From positions 1 to 51,223 of the forward strand of contig JAJHQJ010000006.1 of the NCBI GenBank assembly GCA_020833415.1: 51,223 nucleotides of DNA, written 5' to 3'. Both the position numbers and the translations under genes were made by a program. The notes beneath the pieces are model-generated. The model worked only from the letters and a program-made list of their open reading frames with translations, ran no database searches and was not told the DNA's origin. Shown here in pieces: positions 1-8,004 of this stretch. Position 1 is the stretch's first letter. Every line of letters begins with the position of its first letter. The stretch comes from Desulfurococcaceae archaeon (GTDB lineage: Archaea > Thermoproteota > Thermoprotei_A > Sulfolobales > NBVN01).

Positions 1-46
1 ATACCCAGAGATAGCTGATCCAGGTATTAAATCTCAGTAGCCGTCC

Positions 47-841
47 CTAGAGGGTGCGGACCCTACTGACTAGGGACTCAAGTACGGATAGAGTCTGCCT
101 GAGCTCTACGTCACACCTCTCCAAACCTCTACAGGCTACCTCAGCTATGAGCTTCTCCGGTCTAGTTCTTTCAACAACCTCAGCTAGCTCTCCAAGGTCT
201 AGGGTTCCCACACCGAGTGGTAGGTGGAGGTCCCTAAGACCGTCGTTGTCGTGTATGTGGAGCACCCTAACTCTACTACCTAGGGTCTCAGAGTACCTCC
301 TCAGAGGTTCTCTAACTATATTGGCGTGGCCTACATCTAGGCATGCATAGACCCTACCCAGTCCTACCTTAGATAGAACCTCAGCCAACTCCACAGCCTT
401 AGTCCCGAAGGAGGTTGAGCTGGAGGAGTTCTCAACAGCTACTGGGGTAGGCTCCACGGCCTCAGCAACTCTCACCAAGTACGCGGCAGCTACATCGACA
501 GACCTGGGTGAGGGCGGTAGGTTCGGTAGGTGTACTACGTAGTGGGATACCTCAACGCTACCCAAGACCCTAGCCCATCTAGAGAACCTCCTAATGGCTG
601 ACCTAACCCCTGGTGGGCTGGGGTCTAGATTATCGTACGGTAGGTGGACCGAGAAGTTAGCTAGTCCCGAGGTGGACACAACCTCGGCAACAACCTCAAG
701 CTCCTGGAGTTCCCGGACCCTGCTCTGTAGGAAGTTATCGTAGCTGAGTTCTACAACCCTAACTCCCAGCTCGGTAAGCCTCTCAATAGCCCTAGCTGGG
801 CTTAGCTCTAGGTAGGCCATCGTTGAGGCTCCTACAAGCAC
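47..841 (-). CDS. Xylose-isomerase-like TIM-barrel protein
   Basis: 264 aa. It reads as an AP-endonuclease-2/xylose-isomerase-like TIM barrel: a Ser-Val-His-Leu-Pro strand near residue 73, an acidic barrel strand ending VAVEN near 135, CLDVGHAN near 165, and HIHDNDG followed by HLPLGVG near 195-210. These His, Glu and Asp positions normally bind a divalent metal at the barrel mouth. Family members act as sugar-phosphate isomerases or epimerases or as endonuclease IV, and the substrate cannot be read from sequence. No signal peptide or membrane helix is seen, so it should be cytosolic. It lies 12 bp downstream of the RNase P protein genes on the same strand and is probably their operon tail. 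Fold confident; function unassigned. Confidence 0.75.
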   Translation of the reverse strand: MLVGASTMAYLELSPARAIERLTELGVRVVELSYDNFLQSRVRELQELEVVAEVVSTSGLANFSVHLPYDNLDPSPPGVRSAIRRFSRWARVLGSVEVSHYVVHLPNLPPSPRSVDVAAAYLVRVAEAVEPTPVAVENSSSSTSFGTKAVELAEVLSKVGLGRVYACLDVGHANIVREPLRRYSETLGSRVRVLHIHDNDGLRDLHLPLGVGTLDLGELAEVVERTRPEKLIAEVACRGLERCDVELRQTLSVLESLVSRVRTL

Positions 842-853
842 ACCCCACCACCC

Positions 854-1321
854 CTAGAACTTCTCCAAGTACTTCAAGGCCTTCCTCCTAGTCCCAGTAG
901 TCCTTAGGGGGTTTAGAACTACTCTAACTCCATCGACCTCCCTCACTAGGGACATAGCTAGGATGGCCTGACGCTTCCACAGGTGCTTAACAGCTAGGAT
1001 CCCGAGACCTCGGGACCTATCGTAGTGTACTAGGGTAGGTCTAGCTAGGCTAAGCCCTACAGCCCCGTTAAGCTCCCTGTACGCCCTGGTTAGGGCCTCC
1101 TCTAGACCCTCCCTACTTACTGAGCTCAGGTCACCGGAGATCGGTACTACCTCGAAGACTACGTACCTCCTCCTAGGCTTAGCTAACCTACTGGTACCCC
1201 TAGTCAGGGACTCCCTAACTACCTTAACAGCCCTCCTAACTCTGGAGTACGTGACTAGGCTTAGGTAGAGGGAGACTAGGGACACGACCAAGGCTAGGAC
1301 TGCGAGTACCTCAGGTAGCAT
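854..1321 (-). CDS. rnp2: RNase P protein component 2 (Pop5) with N-terminal membrane helix
   Basis: 155 aa. Residues about 50-155 match archaeal Pop5: RRYVVFEVV, then GAVGLS, the signature VKHLWKRQAILAMSLV, and a C-terminal NPLRTTGTRRKA. Pop5 pairs with Rpp30 and activates the catalytic RNA of RNase P, which trims tRNA 5' ends. Oddly, residues 3-25 form a hydrophobic stretch that would span a membrane. No ATG, GTG or TTG lies between residue 13 and the Pop5 domain, so the start cannot simply be moved past it. The first 28 bp overlap the end of the Rpp30 gene, which suggests translational coupling. The family call is firm; membrane anchoring is inference. Confidence 0.85.
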   Translation of the reverse strand: MLPEVLAVLALVVSLVSLYLSLVTYSRVRRAVKVVRESLTRGTSRLAKPRRRYVVFEVVPISGDLSSVSREGLEEALTRAYRELNGAVGLSLARPTLVHYDRSRGLGILAVKHLWKRQAILAMSLVREVDGVRVVLNPLRTTGTRRKALKYLEKF

Positions 1322-1905
1322 CCCTCTAACACCACCTCGGGGATCCTGTAGACGGCCCCTAGGGCATAGGGTTCGGGAACCCCTAGGGAGGTTAGTAGTG
1401 AGGCCATGGCCTCGGGGTGTGCTATCTCACCAGCACTCCCAGCCCCACTGCAGAGGTAGACCCTCAGCCTTCCCCTGGTGTAGAGCCTTAGGAGTAGGAG
1501 GTGGAAGTCTATGGAGGACCTACCGAGGACCTTGCGGAGTAGGTCTGTGAATACGAGCTCAACCGGTAGGCTCAGACCTACAAGCCTGCGGATGAAGTCC
1601 TTATCTACGTCACCAAGCCTCTCGTAGTCAACCCTAACGGAGTCCACCAGTCCCCTGAGTCTCTGGTATGCCTTGAGGTCCTTCTCGGACTCGACTAGCA
1701 GTACCCTAACACCCTTAAAGCCCCTAACCGGTAGCTCACCCCTCCTAACGGTAACTCTCGGGACTACCCTCAACCCCTCCAGCTCTAAGCTCTCGGAGAC
1801 CCTACTAGAGGCTACTACCCTATAGCCGAGTCTAGTGAGGAGTCGGGTGCTGAACTGGTCGAGGTCCCCCTCGTAGCAGAGGTCAGCCAGCACAGGACTT
1901 CGCAA
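1294..1905 (-). CDS. rnp3: RNase P protein component 3 (Rpp30)
   Basis: 203 aa, the usual size for archaeal Rpp30, a PHP-type TIM-barrel-like protein that dimerises with Pop5 in RNase P. It starts ADLCYEGD and has the late LYLCSGA-like stretch (VYLCSGAGSAGEIAHP) followed by ASLLTSLGVPEPYAL. Both are typical of the family. It overlaps the COG1325 gene upstream by 23 bp and the Pop5 gene downstream by 28 bp. The order L15e - COG1325 - Rpp30 - Pop5 is a known archaeal RNA-processing cluster, and this context supports the call, since Rpp30 sequences diverge strongly. Confidence 0.8.
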   Translation of the reverse strand: MRSPVLADLCYEGDLDQFSTRLLTRLGYRVVASSRVSESLELEGLRVVPRVTVRRGELPVRGFKGVRVLLVESEKDLKAYQRLRGLVDSVRVDYERLGDVDKDFIRRLVGLSLPVELVFTDLLRKVLGRSSIDFHLLLLRLYTRGRLRVYLCSGAGSAGEIAHPEAMASLLTSLGVPEPYALGAVYRIPEVVLEGCYLRYSQS

Positions 1906-2335
1906 CCTCCCTCAGGTAGTCGACTAGTTCAACACCTCTAAGTCCCTCGAACGAGGCTACTACCTTAACTACGTCACCTCCCTCGTACAGCCTAACTTTA
2001 CCTAAGTAGAGGTCCTGCTTACCGAGCCTTAGGTGTAGCCTAGCCCTCCTCTCCTCGATCCTGCTACTGACTGTAGCTAGGAGTATCTCCAGGTCTGTTC
2101 TACCCATACTGCAGAGTATATACCTTAAGACCTCGAGCCCCGCCGAGCCCGATACCAAGACCCTCAGGACGGTGACTACGTTCCCGTAGTAGCCCTCAAC
2201 CCTCTGGGCGGACACCCTCTGGGAGAGCCTAGGCCTGAGCTCAGCTGGGACAGCGTTGAGTAGGGCCGCCCTAACCCTATCCTCGAGTTCGGTGGAGTGG
2301 GAGAACGCGGAGAGTTCTACGGTAACCTTAACCAT
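1883..2335 (-). CDS. COG1325 (DUF54) exosome-associated RNA-binding protein
   Basis: 150 aa. Residues 1-60 start with a beta strand KVTVELSAFSHSTE followed by a region ending VSAQRVEGYYGN. The second half has HLRLGKQDLYLGKVRL and VKVVASFEG. This layout matches the archaeal COG1325 family, annotated as a predicted exosome subunit. Its usual neighbours, L15e upstream and RNase P proteins downstream, are both present. It probably binds structured RNA during processing or decay. It starts with ATG 19 bp after the L15e stop and overlaps the Rpp30 start. No cysteines suggest a metal site. The exact role is not established. Confidence 0.7.
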   Translation of the reverse strand: MVKVTVELSAFSHSTELEDRVRAALLNAVPAELRPRLSQRVSAQRVEGYYGNVVTVLRVLVSGSAGLEVLRYILCSMGRTDLEILLATVSSRIEERRARLHLRLGKQDLYLGKVRLYEGGDVVKVVASFEGLRGVELVDYLREVAKSCAG

Positions 2336-2354
2336 GGTCTAGCCGTATCCTAGG

Positions 2355-3026
2355 CTACTTCTCCCAGCCCAGCTCCTCCATAACCTCCTGCGGAGCTATT
2401 ACCCTAGCTCCCCTAGATGCTTCGTGTCTCCTCTTAAGCTCCCTCTCCCTCTGCTTCTTCTTCCACTTATAGTGGTGGGTACCCTTCAGACCCCTACTCC
2501 TCAGTAGGCCCCTCATCCTCCTACCAGCCATGGTCTTCCCCCTGAACACCCTACCTCTTTGACTTGGGTTAGCTATCCAGTTTATATCGGGGTCCGAGAG
2601 TATGGCTGGGTGGTGGGGGTCTACTAGTATGACCTCGTAGTACTTGTACTCACCGTCCTCACCTACGTAGTAGCTACCGAGGACCTCTAGATTCGGGAAC
2701 TTCCTGTTAGCCCTCTCCTCAGCTACCAGCTGGGTGGACTTCTCCGGGGAGTAGCCGTAGATACCCATCCTCTTAGGTCTCCTACCTGAGTCAGGTCTAG
2801 GTCTGTTCAAACCTCCCTTACTAACCCTAACCCTAACAACTACGAAACCTGGCTTAGCCTCATACCCTATAGCCCTAGCTCTATCCAGCCTAGTAGGCTT
2901 CGGGATCCTAACTACAGCAGGCTCCCTCCTCCACCGAATCAGCCTCTCCTTCATTACCTCAGCTAGGGGACCGTCGTAAGGCCTCTTCCAGAGCTCGGCA
3001 ATGTAGTGGTACATCGACTTAGCCAT
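2355..3026 (-). CDS. rpl15e: Large-subunit ribosomal protein L15e
   Basis: 223 aa, full length for archaeal/eukaryotic L15e. Diagnostic stretches are [12 protein letters not shown] at the start, [24 protein letters not shown] around residues 90-110, [10 protein letters not shown] near 153, and [18 protein letters not shown] near 180. The C-terminus is very Lys/Arg-rich. It is a core rRNA-binding protein of the 50S subunit. It leads the minus-strand operon that continues into COG1325 and the RNase P proteins, so ribosome and tRNA maturation genes are probably co-expressed. A TATA-like element sits about 35 bp upstream of the ATG. Confidence 0.97.
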   Translation of the reverse strand: MAKSMYHYIAELWKRPYDGPLAEVMKERLIRWRREPAVVRIPKPTRLDRARAIGYEAKPGFVVVRVRVSKGGLNRPRPDSGRRPKRMGIYGYSPEKSTQLVAEERANRKFPNLEVLGSYYVGEDGEYKYYEVILVDPHHPAILSDPDINWIANPSQRGRVFRGKTMAGRRMRGLLRSRGLKGTHHYKWKKKQRERELKRRHEASRGARVIAPQEVMEELGWEK

Positions 3027-3057
3027 TCCCGCTACCTACGTATCTCCCACGTAAGAG

Positions 3058-3065
3058 CTTAAAAG
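3058..3065 (-). promoter_or_regulatory. TATA box of the L15e operon
   Basis: CTTTTAAG on the minus strand, centred 35 bp upstream of the L15e ATG. This predicts a very short leader, typical of Thermoprotei. Confidence 0.6.
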
Positions 3066-3103
3066 CTTCTCAAGTGATGAGGGACCCTACAAGCGTATGC
3101 CGG

Positions 3104-3160
3104 ATACTCAGCTCCCGGCTCAAATCACCTCTCATAGCTTTTAACCTTCATCACCCCAGG
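3104..3160 (-). ncRNA. Candidate C/D box guide sRNA (predicted tRNA-Lys U34 guide)
   Basis: On the minus strand the order is box C GTGATGA (3148-3154), a 12-nt guide (3136-3147), D'-like ATGA (3132-3135), a 2-nt spacer, C'-like GGTGATT (3123-3129), an 11-nt guide (3112-3122), and box D CTGA (3108-3111). This is the size and order of an archaeal C/D sRNA. The D' guide AGGTTAAAAGCT complements a tRNA-Lys(UUU) anticodon arm (G)GCUUUUAACCU, with one G-U pair. The rule of five nucleotides from D' picks the wobble base U34. A TATA box lies at the right distance for a start just before box C. The D' and C' boxes are imperfect. Terminal stem pairing is not evident. Confidence 0.55.
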
Positions 3161-3187
3161 AGCTCCACCTCCTAGAGGTCTTACAAG

Positions 3188-3195
3188 CTTATAAG
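3188..3195 (-). promoter_or_regulatory. TATA box of the C/D sRNA candidate
   Basis: CTTATAAG (palindromic). On the minus strand its centre is about 27 bp before the predicted 5' end of the guide RNA (about 3163). No minus-strand protein gene starts here, which supports a promoter for the RNA. Confidence 0.45.
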
Positions 3196-3367
3196 GTAAG
3201 TACAGGTGGCTGGGACATACGTCGGGGGCTCAGCTCTCATATGTCATTGCCTCATCTCCCTCCCCCCGCATCGCTCCCTGGGTCCGCATCCGCCTTAGGG
3301 GCGTTCGGGGCCACCCCGGAGACCCCACATCTTGAGTAGCTCACCGTTATGTATTCTGCAGCAAAGC

Positions 3368-3377
3368 CTATAAAAGC
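3368..3377 (+). promoter_or_regulatory. Strong TATA-like element without an obvious gene
   Basis: CTATAAAAGC followed by about 110 bp of lower-GC sequence with no convincing ORF or guide-RNA boxes. A second TATA-like element (CTTAAATT, 3484-3491) lies nearer the zinc-ribbon gene start. The first may drive a longer leader or an unrecognised short RNA. The rest of the 3.03-3.53 kb gap shows nothing else I can assign. Confidence 0.35.
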
Positions 3378-3525
3378 TTCAGATATCTCCGTTATCAGGG
3401 TTGACGTAATAATAGCGGAAGAATGGCATCAAACTACATTAACCTATGTGATACTTGAAGCAGTTGTGTGCGGCTGGTGAGTACTTAAATTTAATACCGA
3501 GGGAGAGGGTATCTGGGGCTACCAC

Positions 3526-3816
3526 TTGAAGTGCCCTAGGTGTGGGTACGAGGTTCAGCCGACTAGGGTCTGGCACCTAACGTCCCCTCTACCGGATGCT
3601 GAGGGTAGGGTAACAATAACGGTTATGGGTTCGTTTAAGTGCCCTAACTGCGGCTACAGCTGGAGGGGGAAGGTAAGCATCCTAAAGGTTGGTGGGGGGC
3701 ATGAGGTAGAGATTGATGAGGGTAGGCGTAGACGTAGGGAGAGGACTGCAGAGCCCTCGGAGAGGGGTAGGGTTATAGAGGTAGATGTTAGTGAGATCCT
3801 CTCGGAGGAGGAGTAG
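3526..3816 (+). CDS. Small two-zinc-ribbon protein, function unknown
   Basis: 96 aa from a TTG start. Two Cys pairs, CPRCG at residues 3-7 and CPNCG near 39-43, form one zinc ribbon around a VTITVMGSFKC strand. The C-terminal third is highly charged, with a run of six Arg/Glu-rich residues and an acidic tail. The fold suggests nucleic-acid or protein binding. It precedes the signal peptidase gene, whose start region overlaps or abuts its end, so the two are probably co-transcribed. A TATA-like element lies about 38 bp upstream. I do not recognise a named family. Confidence 0.7.
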   Translation: MKCPRCGYEVQPTRVWHLTSPLPDAEGRVTITVMGSFKCPNCGYSWRGKVSILKVGGGHEVEIDEGRRRRRERTAEPSERGRVIEVDVSEILSEEE

Positions 3817-3817
3817 G

Positions 3818-4282
3818 GTGGTGAAGGTTCTTAGGGTTGTAGCAAGGGTTGTTGAGGTAGTCTTAGGGGTACTTGCGGTAGCTCTACTGGTACTCATGGC
3901 TCTAGGATACGTAACTCTAGCTGTTATTGAGGGGACATCGATGGAGCCCACCCTCCAGACTGGTGATGTGGTTGTCGTAGTTAGGGGGGTTAAGCCTGGG
4001 GAGCTCTCGGTTGGTGATATAGTTGTGTACCGCCGCGGTAGTAGTCTCATAATACATAGGGTAGTATCCCTAGGTCCCTTCGGTATAGTGACTAAGGGGG
4101 ATAATAACTGGGCCCCAGACCCTCCAGTACCCTACGAGGCCGTAGTTGGGAAGGTCCTGAACGTGGGTGGTGCGACCTTTAGGGTTCCGCTAGTAGGCTA
4201 CCTCACCCTCTTAATCAGGTACTCGGCAACCTCGCGGGCGTACCTCCCGGTGCTCCTAAGCTTTAGTAGCGTCCTTAGGTAG
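3818..4282 (+). CDS. Type I signal peptidase, archaeal S26B
   Basis: About 154 aa. An N-terminal membrane helix (VVLGVLAVALLVLMALGYV) is followed by the catalytic serine in EGTSMEPTL. The S26B His motif LIIHRVV replaces the bacterial catalytic Lys, and the box GDNNWAPDP is followed by VVGKV. It removes signal peptides on the outer face of the cytoplasmic membrane. I prefer GTG 3818 or 3821 because GGAGGAGG lies just upstream; an ATG at 3785 would overlap the zinc-ribbon gene by 32 bp. Its 3' end overlaps the convergent topoisomerase gene by 85 bp, and the last ~30 residues include a second hydrophobic stretch. Confidence 0.88.
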   Translation: MVKVLRVVARVVEVVLGVLAVALLVLMALGYVTLAVIEGTSMEPTLQTGDVVVVVRGVKPGELSVGDIVVYRRGSSLIIHRVVSLGPFGIVTKGDNNWAPDPPVPYEAVVGKVLNVGGATFRVPLVGYLTLLIRYSATSRAYLPVLLSFSSVLR

Positions 4283-6237
4283 TCCTCGAAGCCTACCCCA
4301 GCCCCCTCGGACCACGACCTGTAGGCCCTAACTACGTTCTCGTAAGCTAGCCCGTGTACTAGACATAGGCTGAGCCCGCCGTAGCTACCCGCAGCCCCCT
4401 TACCGCATACTGCACAGCTAGTTGAGCTAGACCCCAGTCCAGCCTTCTCTTTAACGACCTCCACCCTATCTTCGAACAGCATCTTCTTAACCTCCAGGAG
4501 CTTCTCCCTGAGCTTAGCCTTAGCCTCCTCGATTACATCCTCCTTAGTCCTAACCCCTGAGGCTATCTCCCTCAACTTCCTCTCGAACTCCCTAGTTAGC
4601 TCCACCTCGGTTACCTCCTTGAATAGTGTACTGAGTATTCTAGCTACATCCAGCCCTAGCTCGGTAACCTCTATCCTACTACCCCTAACGTAGCCCCTCC
4701 TGAATATCGTCTCTATAATCTCAGCCCTAGTTGCCTCGGTACCTATCCCGACCTCCTCCATCCATCTCAGTATCGTAGCCTTACTATAAAGTGTCGGGGG
4801 TTTACTGTACACCCTAACCAACCTAGCTGAGGAAATAGCTAGGCTGGTTCCCGCAGTTAGGCTAGGTACCTCGGATGACTCAACCCTCTTGTACGTGTAC
4901 ACCTTGAGCCACTCGTACCTCAGGACCCTCCTACCCGAGAGCCTAAACCTAAGCCCTGTAGACGGTTCTACGAGGGTGTAGGAGATCTCCTCAACCACGG
5001 CCTCCGGGTAGAATGAGGCTAGGTACCTCCTAACGATCATCTCGTAGAGGTCGGCCTCGGTATTCCTAAGCCTCCTACCGGGTAGGTATCCGGTTGGGTG
5101 TATAGCTGGGTGTGCAGGGTCCTCGCGCTCCCCCTCCCGGGGCCTCAGGAGCCCCCTCCTGAGTAGCTCCGACGCGTATACCCCGAGCTTAGGTAGGGAC
5201 TCCAACCTCCTGAGTATGGAGGTGTTATCTATGGTCTTCGGGAGCTTCTCGGAGTTAGTCCTCGGGTAGCTTATGAGGGAGTCTAGGTAGAGGGACTCAG
5301 CGATCTCAAGGGTCTTAGCAGGTGAGAGGCCAAATATTCTCGCAGCCTCCAGCTGGAGCTCGGTTAGGTTGAAGGGGGGTGGAGGGGGTAGCTTAACCTC
5401 CCTCCTCTCAACCCTCTCTACAACCAGTCTACTACTCTCCTTAAGGGTCTCGAGGACCTTCCGCGCATCGCTAAGCCTCCGGAACGGCTGGAAAAGGTTC
5501 TCCAGCCCGTACTCCCTACCTCCGTACACCACCTTAACCGATAGGGTAAAGCCTACCTCCGGAACGAAGGTAGCCCTCTCCAGGTACCTCCTAACGAGTT
5601 CTAGTAGTGTAGGTGACTGGACCCTACCAGCACTTAGTACTGCCCTCCTACCGTAGAGTCTGCTAACTATATCGCTTAGAGCCCTACTAATGTTTATACC
5701 CCAGATCCAGTCTAGTACGTGCCTAGCTATACCTGACTCTATGTTACCCCAGTCGAGGGGCTGTAGGTTGTTGAAAGCCCTAACCAGCTCCTCCTTAGTT
5801 AGAGTCGAGAACTTAACCCTGTATGCTCTCTTAACGTCACCTAGGTGGTGTATTATGTTGTAGCCTATGACGGAGCCCTCTATATCGTAGTCGCAGGCGT
5901 TGATGAAGTACCTAGCCCTACCCGCGAGCTTCTTAAATACGTTGTAGTACCTCCTAAGGTGCTCGGAGCCCTTCTCGTAGAGCCACCTAGGACCCCAGGA
6001 GTAGTTGAAGGTGGGGTAGTCCCTATCCTCGGTGTAGAGAGTGTAGAGGTGACCAGCTGTAGGTGCTATAACCACGTAGTCCCTACCTAGTCTACCCACC
6101 CAGACGTTCAGCCCGTCGATCCTAACCCTAGTCCTAGCCCCCAGGGCCTCAGCTATCTTAGCAGCAGCCCTAGGCTTCTCAGCTATTACCAGGATATAGC
6201 TATCCGGTAGCAATAGCACTTCCCCAACCACACCCAC
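4198..6237 (-). CDS. topA: DNA topoisomerase IA
   Basis: 679 aa from GTG. The Toprim domain has VIAEKPRAAAKI at the start and the acidic metal triad in NACDYDIEG near residue 115. The active-site tyrosine is in LISYPRTNSEKLP near 318. EEVGIGTEATRAEII near 490 is the conserved domain-IV motif. A single C-terminal zinc ribbon (CAVCG ... CLVHG) lies near residues 610-635. It relaxes negative supercoils by single-strand passage. There is no helicase domain, so this is not reverse gyrase. The coding end overlaps the convergent signal peptidase gene. The 268 bp upstream are GC-rich and show no clear feature. Confidence 0.95.
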   Translation of the reverse strand: MGVVGEVLLLPDSYILVIAEKPRAAAKIAEALGARTRVRIDGLNVWVGRLGRDYVVIAPTAGHLYTLYTEDRDYPTFNYSWGPRWLYEKGSEHLRRYYNVFKKLAGRARYFINACDYDIEGSVIGYNIIHHLGDVKRAYRVKFSTLTKEELVRAFNNLQPLDWGNIESGIARHVLDWIWGINISRALSDIVSRLYGRRAVLSAGRVQSPTLLELVRRYLERATFVPEVGFTLSVKVVYGGREYGLENLFQPFRRLSDARKVLETLKESSRLVVERVERREVKLPPPPPFNLTELQLEAARIFGLSPAKTLEIAESLYLDSLISYPRTNSEKLPKTIDNTSILRRLESLPKLGVYASELLRRGLLRPREGEREDPAHPAIHPTGYLPGRRLRNTEADLYEMIVRRYLASFYPEAVVEEISYTLVEPSTGLRFRLSGRRVLRYEWLKVYTYKRVESSEVPSLTAGTSLAISSARLVRVYSKPPTLYSKATILRWMEEVGIGTEATRAEIIETIFRRGYVRGSRIEVTELGLDVARILSTLFKEVTEVELTREFERKLREIASGVRTKEDVIEEAKAKLREKLLEVKKMLFEDRVEVVKEKAGLGSSSTSCAVCGKGAAGSYGGLSLCLVHGLAYENVVRAYRSWSEGAGVGFEDYLRTLLKLRSTGRYAREVAEYLIKRVR

Positions 6238-6505
6238 TGGTAGCTAGGAGGCTAGGGGGACTCCCGCAGCACTCTAGGATCGCGGAGGTCGGCCACATAG
6301 GGTTCCTCCTACCCGCAGCCTAGTACTACCGGTAGCAGCTCCTCCAACACCCGAACAGATCGTAGCTGTAACCGGAATTACGTGGAGGTTCCCTCAAGGA
6401 GGTTGTTGAGCTGCGCATACCGACCCGTAGCTACATATACCTTCAGACCTAAAAGGGTGTGGAGCCCATCCCAAACCCCGCATCGTCAGGCTACTACCTA
6501 CGGTA

Positions 6506-7579
6506 TTAGATGGGGACGGGTGCTGTAAGTGCTAGTAGGAGTACGTAGAGTAGGGCGTATAGAGTCCTCTCACCGGCTGTGAGCTCTGAGACCTGGTTCG
6601 CGTAGCCTATGTGGGGTCTGAAGCCACCTATTAGTATAGCTAGAACTGCGAAGAAGCCGAGCCACCTGTACGTAGGTATGAGTACTGCTAGGACTACCAG
6701 GACTGCGGGTACGGCTAGGCTAACGACTCTGTGGACATTCATACCTGTTAGGGACCTAACTACGTGGCCTCCGTCTAGCTGCCCTATGGGGAGTAGGTTT
6801 GCGAAGTGTATTAGGAGTAGGATCATGGAGGCTAGGGCCGCTGGGTGGAGTAGTACGATCTCACCCTCACCTACGGGTATTAGACCTGCTCTAATCGCTA
6901 GGTAGGTAGCTACAGGTACGAAGCCTATCGGGGTCACCTCGGGGCAGGCCAGCTCCTCAGGTCTTAGGGTAGGCGATAGCCTGAGGGTTACCAGCATAGC
7001 TATGAGTGAGGCTACGGTACCTACGGCAGGTCCGGAGAGACCTAGGAGGGCTAGGGTCCTCCTATCCCTAGGTAGGAACCTCACAGCTATTACAGCACCG
7101 AAGGTCCCTAGGGGGGATACCGCCGGGGCTGGGATGAAGAGGGGTAGTGGTGTAGGGGTCCCAGTAGCCCTTGAGACTAGGAAGTGACCTAGCTCGTGGA
7201 GTGCTAGGGGTACGAGTACTGAGACAGTGAAGAGGGCTGTAGGTAGGGCCACCCCAGCGGTCTCCCCAAGGCACTCTAGGAAGGAGAGGGAGTTTAGATA
7301 CCCGGTAAAGGCTATGGCGGCGACGGTAGCTATGGCTAGGGCGTAATACGTAAACCTACTAAACCCCCCTACACCTACCTTGAAGATCCTCACGACCTCC
7401 TGACCATCCCGCCGTACCAGTATCGGCTGGTAACCCGCCTTCACCAACTCCCGGAATACCTCGGGGAAGAACGGCTCTAAACTACCTCCAGTAACTACGT
7501 ACTCCAGGAAGCCGGGCCCCTCGTAGGTTAGGGCTATACTGCAGTACCTACCTAGTACCGGCTCTACCTCAGACCTCAA
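6506..7579 (-). CDS. Site-2-protease-like membrane metalloprotease (M50)
   Basis: 357 aa with at least six hydrophobic helices. The zinc-binding HExxH is seen as [12 protein letters not shown] near residue 148, and the third-ligand motif as [14 protein letters not shown] near 265 (N-x2-P-x4-D-G). The first ~75 residues form a soluble domain. S2P proteases cut transmembrane segments of membrane-tethered regulators or process membrane proteins. The gene overlaps the upstream Rpo6 gene by 4 bp (stop/start overlap), so it is translated from the same message as an RNA polymerase subunit. The substrate is unknown. Confidence 0.9.
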   Translation of the reverse strand: MRSEVEPVLGRYCSIALTYEGPGFLEYVVTGGSLEPFFPEVFRELVKAGYQPILVRRDGQEVVRIFKVGVGGFSRFTYYALAIATVAAIAFTGYLNSLSFLECLGETAGVALPTALFTVSVLVPLALHELGHFLVSRATGTPTPLPLFIPAPAVSPLGTFGAVIAVRFLPRDRRTLALLGLSGPAVGTVASLIAMLVTLRLSPTLRPEELACPEVTPIGFVPVATYLAIRAGLIPVGEGEIVLLHPAALASMILLLIHFANLLPIGQLDGGHVVRSLTGMNVHRVVSLAVPAVLVVLAVLIPTYRWLGFFAVLAILIGGFRPHIGYANQVSELTAGERTLYALLYVLLLALTAPVPI

Positions 7580-7881
7580 AGCTCTACCTCACCAAATAGC
7601 GTTCTCTCCGCCTCTATTAACTTTGGAACGGGTATAAGCTCCCTAGTACCGTTTGGTAGTCTACGTACTATAGTAAAGGGTAGTACCCCCCTCCTAAGCT
7701 CTTCCTTAGCTATAGCTATGAAGTCCCTGGATGGGAGCTTACCTATGTCTATCAGAGGCCTGGCTCCCATAGCTAGCTGGAGGGCCCTAGCACCGATTAT
7801 CCTAGCCTTCTCAAACCTCGTTAACCTAGGTAGCCATACTCTAACACCCGTAACCTTCCCCCCACTAGAGGTCTGGCACAC
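7576..7881 (-). CDS. rpoK: RNA polymerase subunit Rpo6 (K)
   Basis: 101 aa. The conserved RPB6/omega core is clear: [20 protein letters not shown] near residues 20-40, then [20 protein letters not shown], and a closing [12 protein letters not shown]. Rpo6 stabilises assembly of the largest RNA polymerase subunit. The first ~17 residues are a poorly conserved extension. It is the first gene of a two-gene unit with the S2P protease and has its own TATA box about 37 bp upstream. It is divergent from the Dim2 gene. Confidence 0.95.
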   Translation of the reverse strand: MCQTSSGGKVTGVRVWLPRLTRFEKARIIGARALQLAMGARPLIDIGKLPSRDFIAIAKEELRRGVLPFTIVRRLPNGTRELIPVPKLIEAERTLFGEVEL

Positions 7882-7914
7882 TCCGAAACCCCTTCCCCCA
7901 AACTCATAGGTAGG

Positions 7915-7921
7915 CTTATAT
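7915..7921 (-). promoter_or_regulatory. TATA box of rpoK
   Basis: ATATAAG on the minus strand, centred about 37 bp upstream of the rpoK ATG in the divergent intergenic region. Confidence 0.55.
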
Positions 7922-7960
7922 CTACTTAGCTTCGGTAAGGACTACTCACTCCTTAACACT

Positions 7961-7968
7961 CTTATAGC
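7961..7968 (+). promoter_or_regulatory. TATA box of the KH-domain gene
   Basis: CTTATAGC, about 40 bp upstream of the ATG of the Dim2-like gene. Confidence 0.5.
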
Positions 7969-8004
7969 CCGAAGTTACAGTAGCTGTAGGTCCGGGATGT
8001 AGGT

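Noticed and set aside
3075-3112. GTGATGA on the plus strand as box C of another C/D sRNA.
   Set aside because: No D or D' box (CTGA) at the expected distance on that strand.
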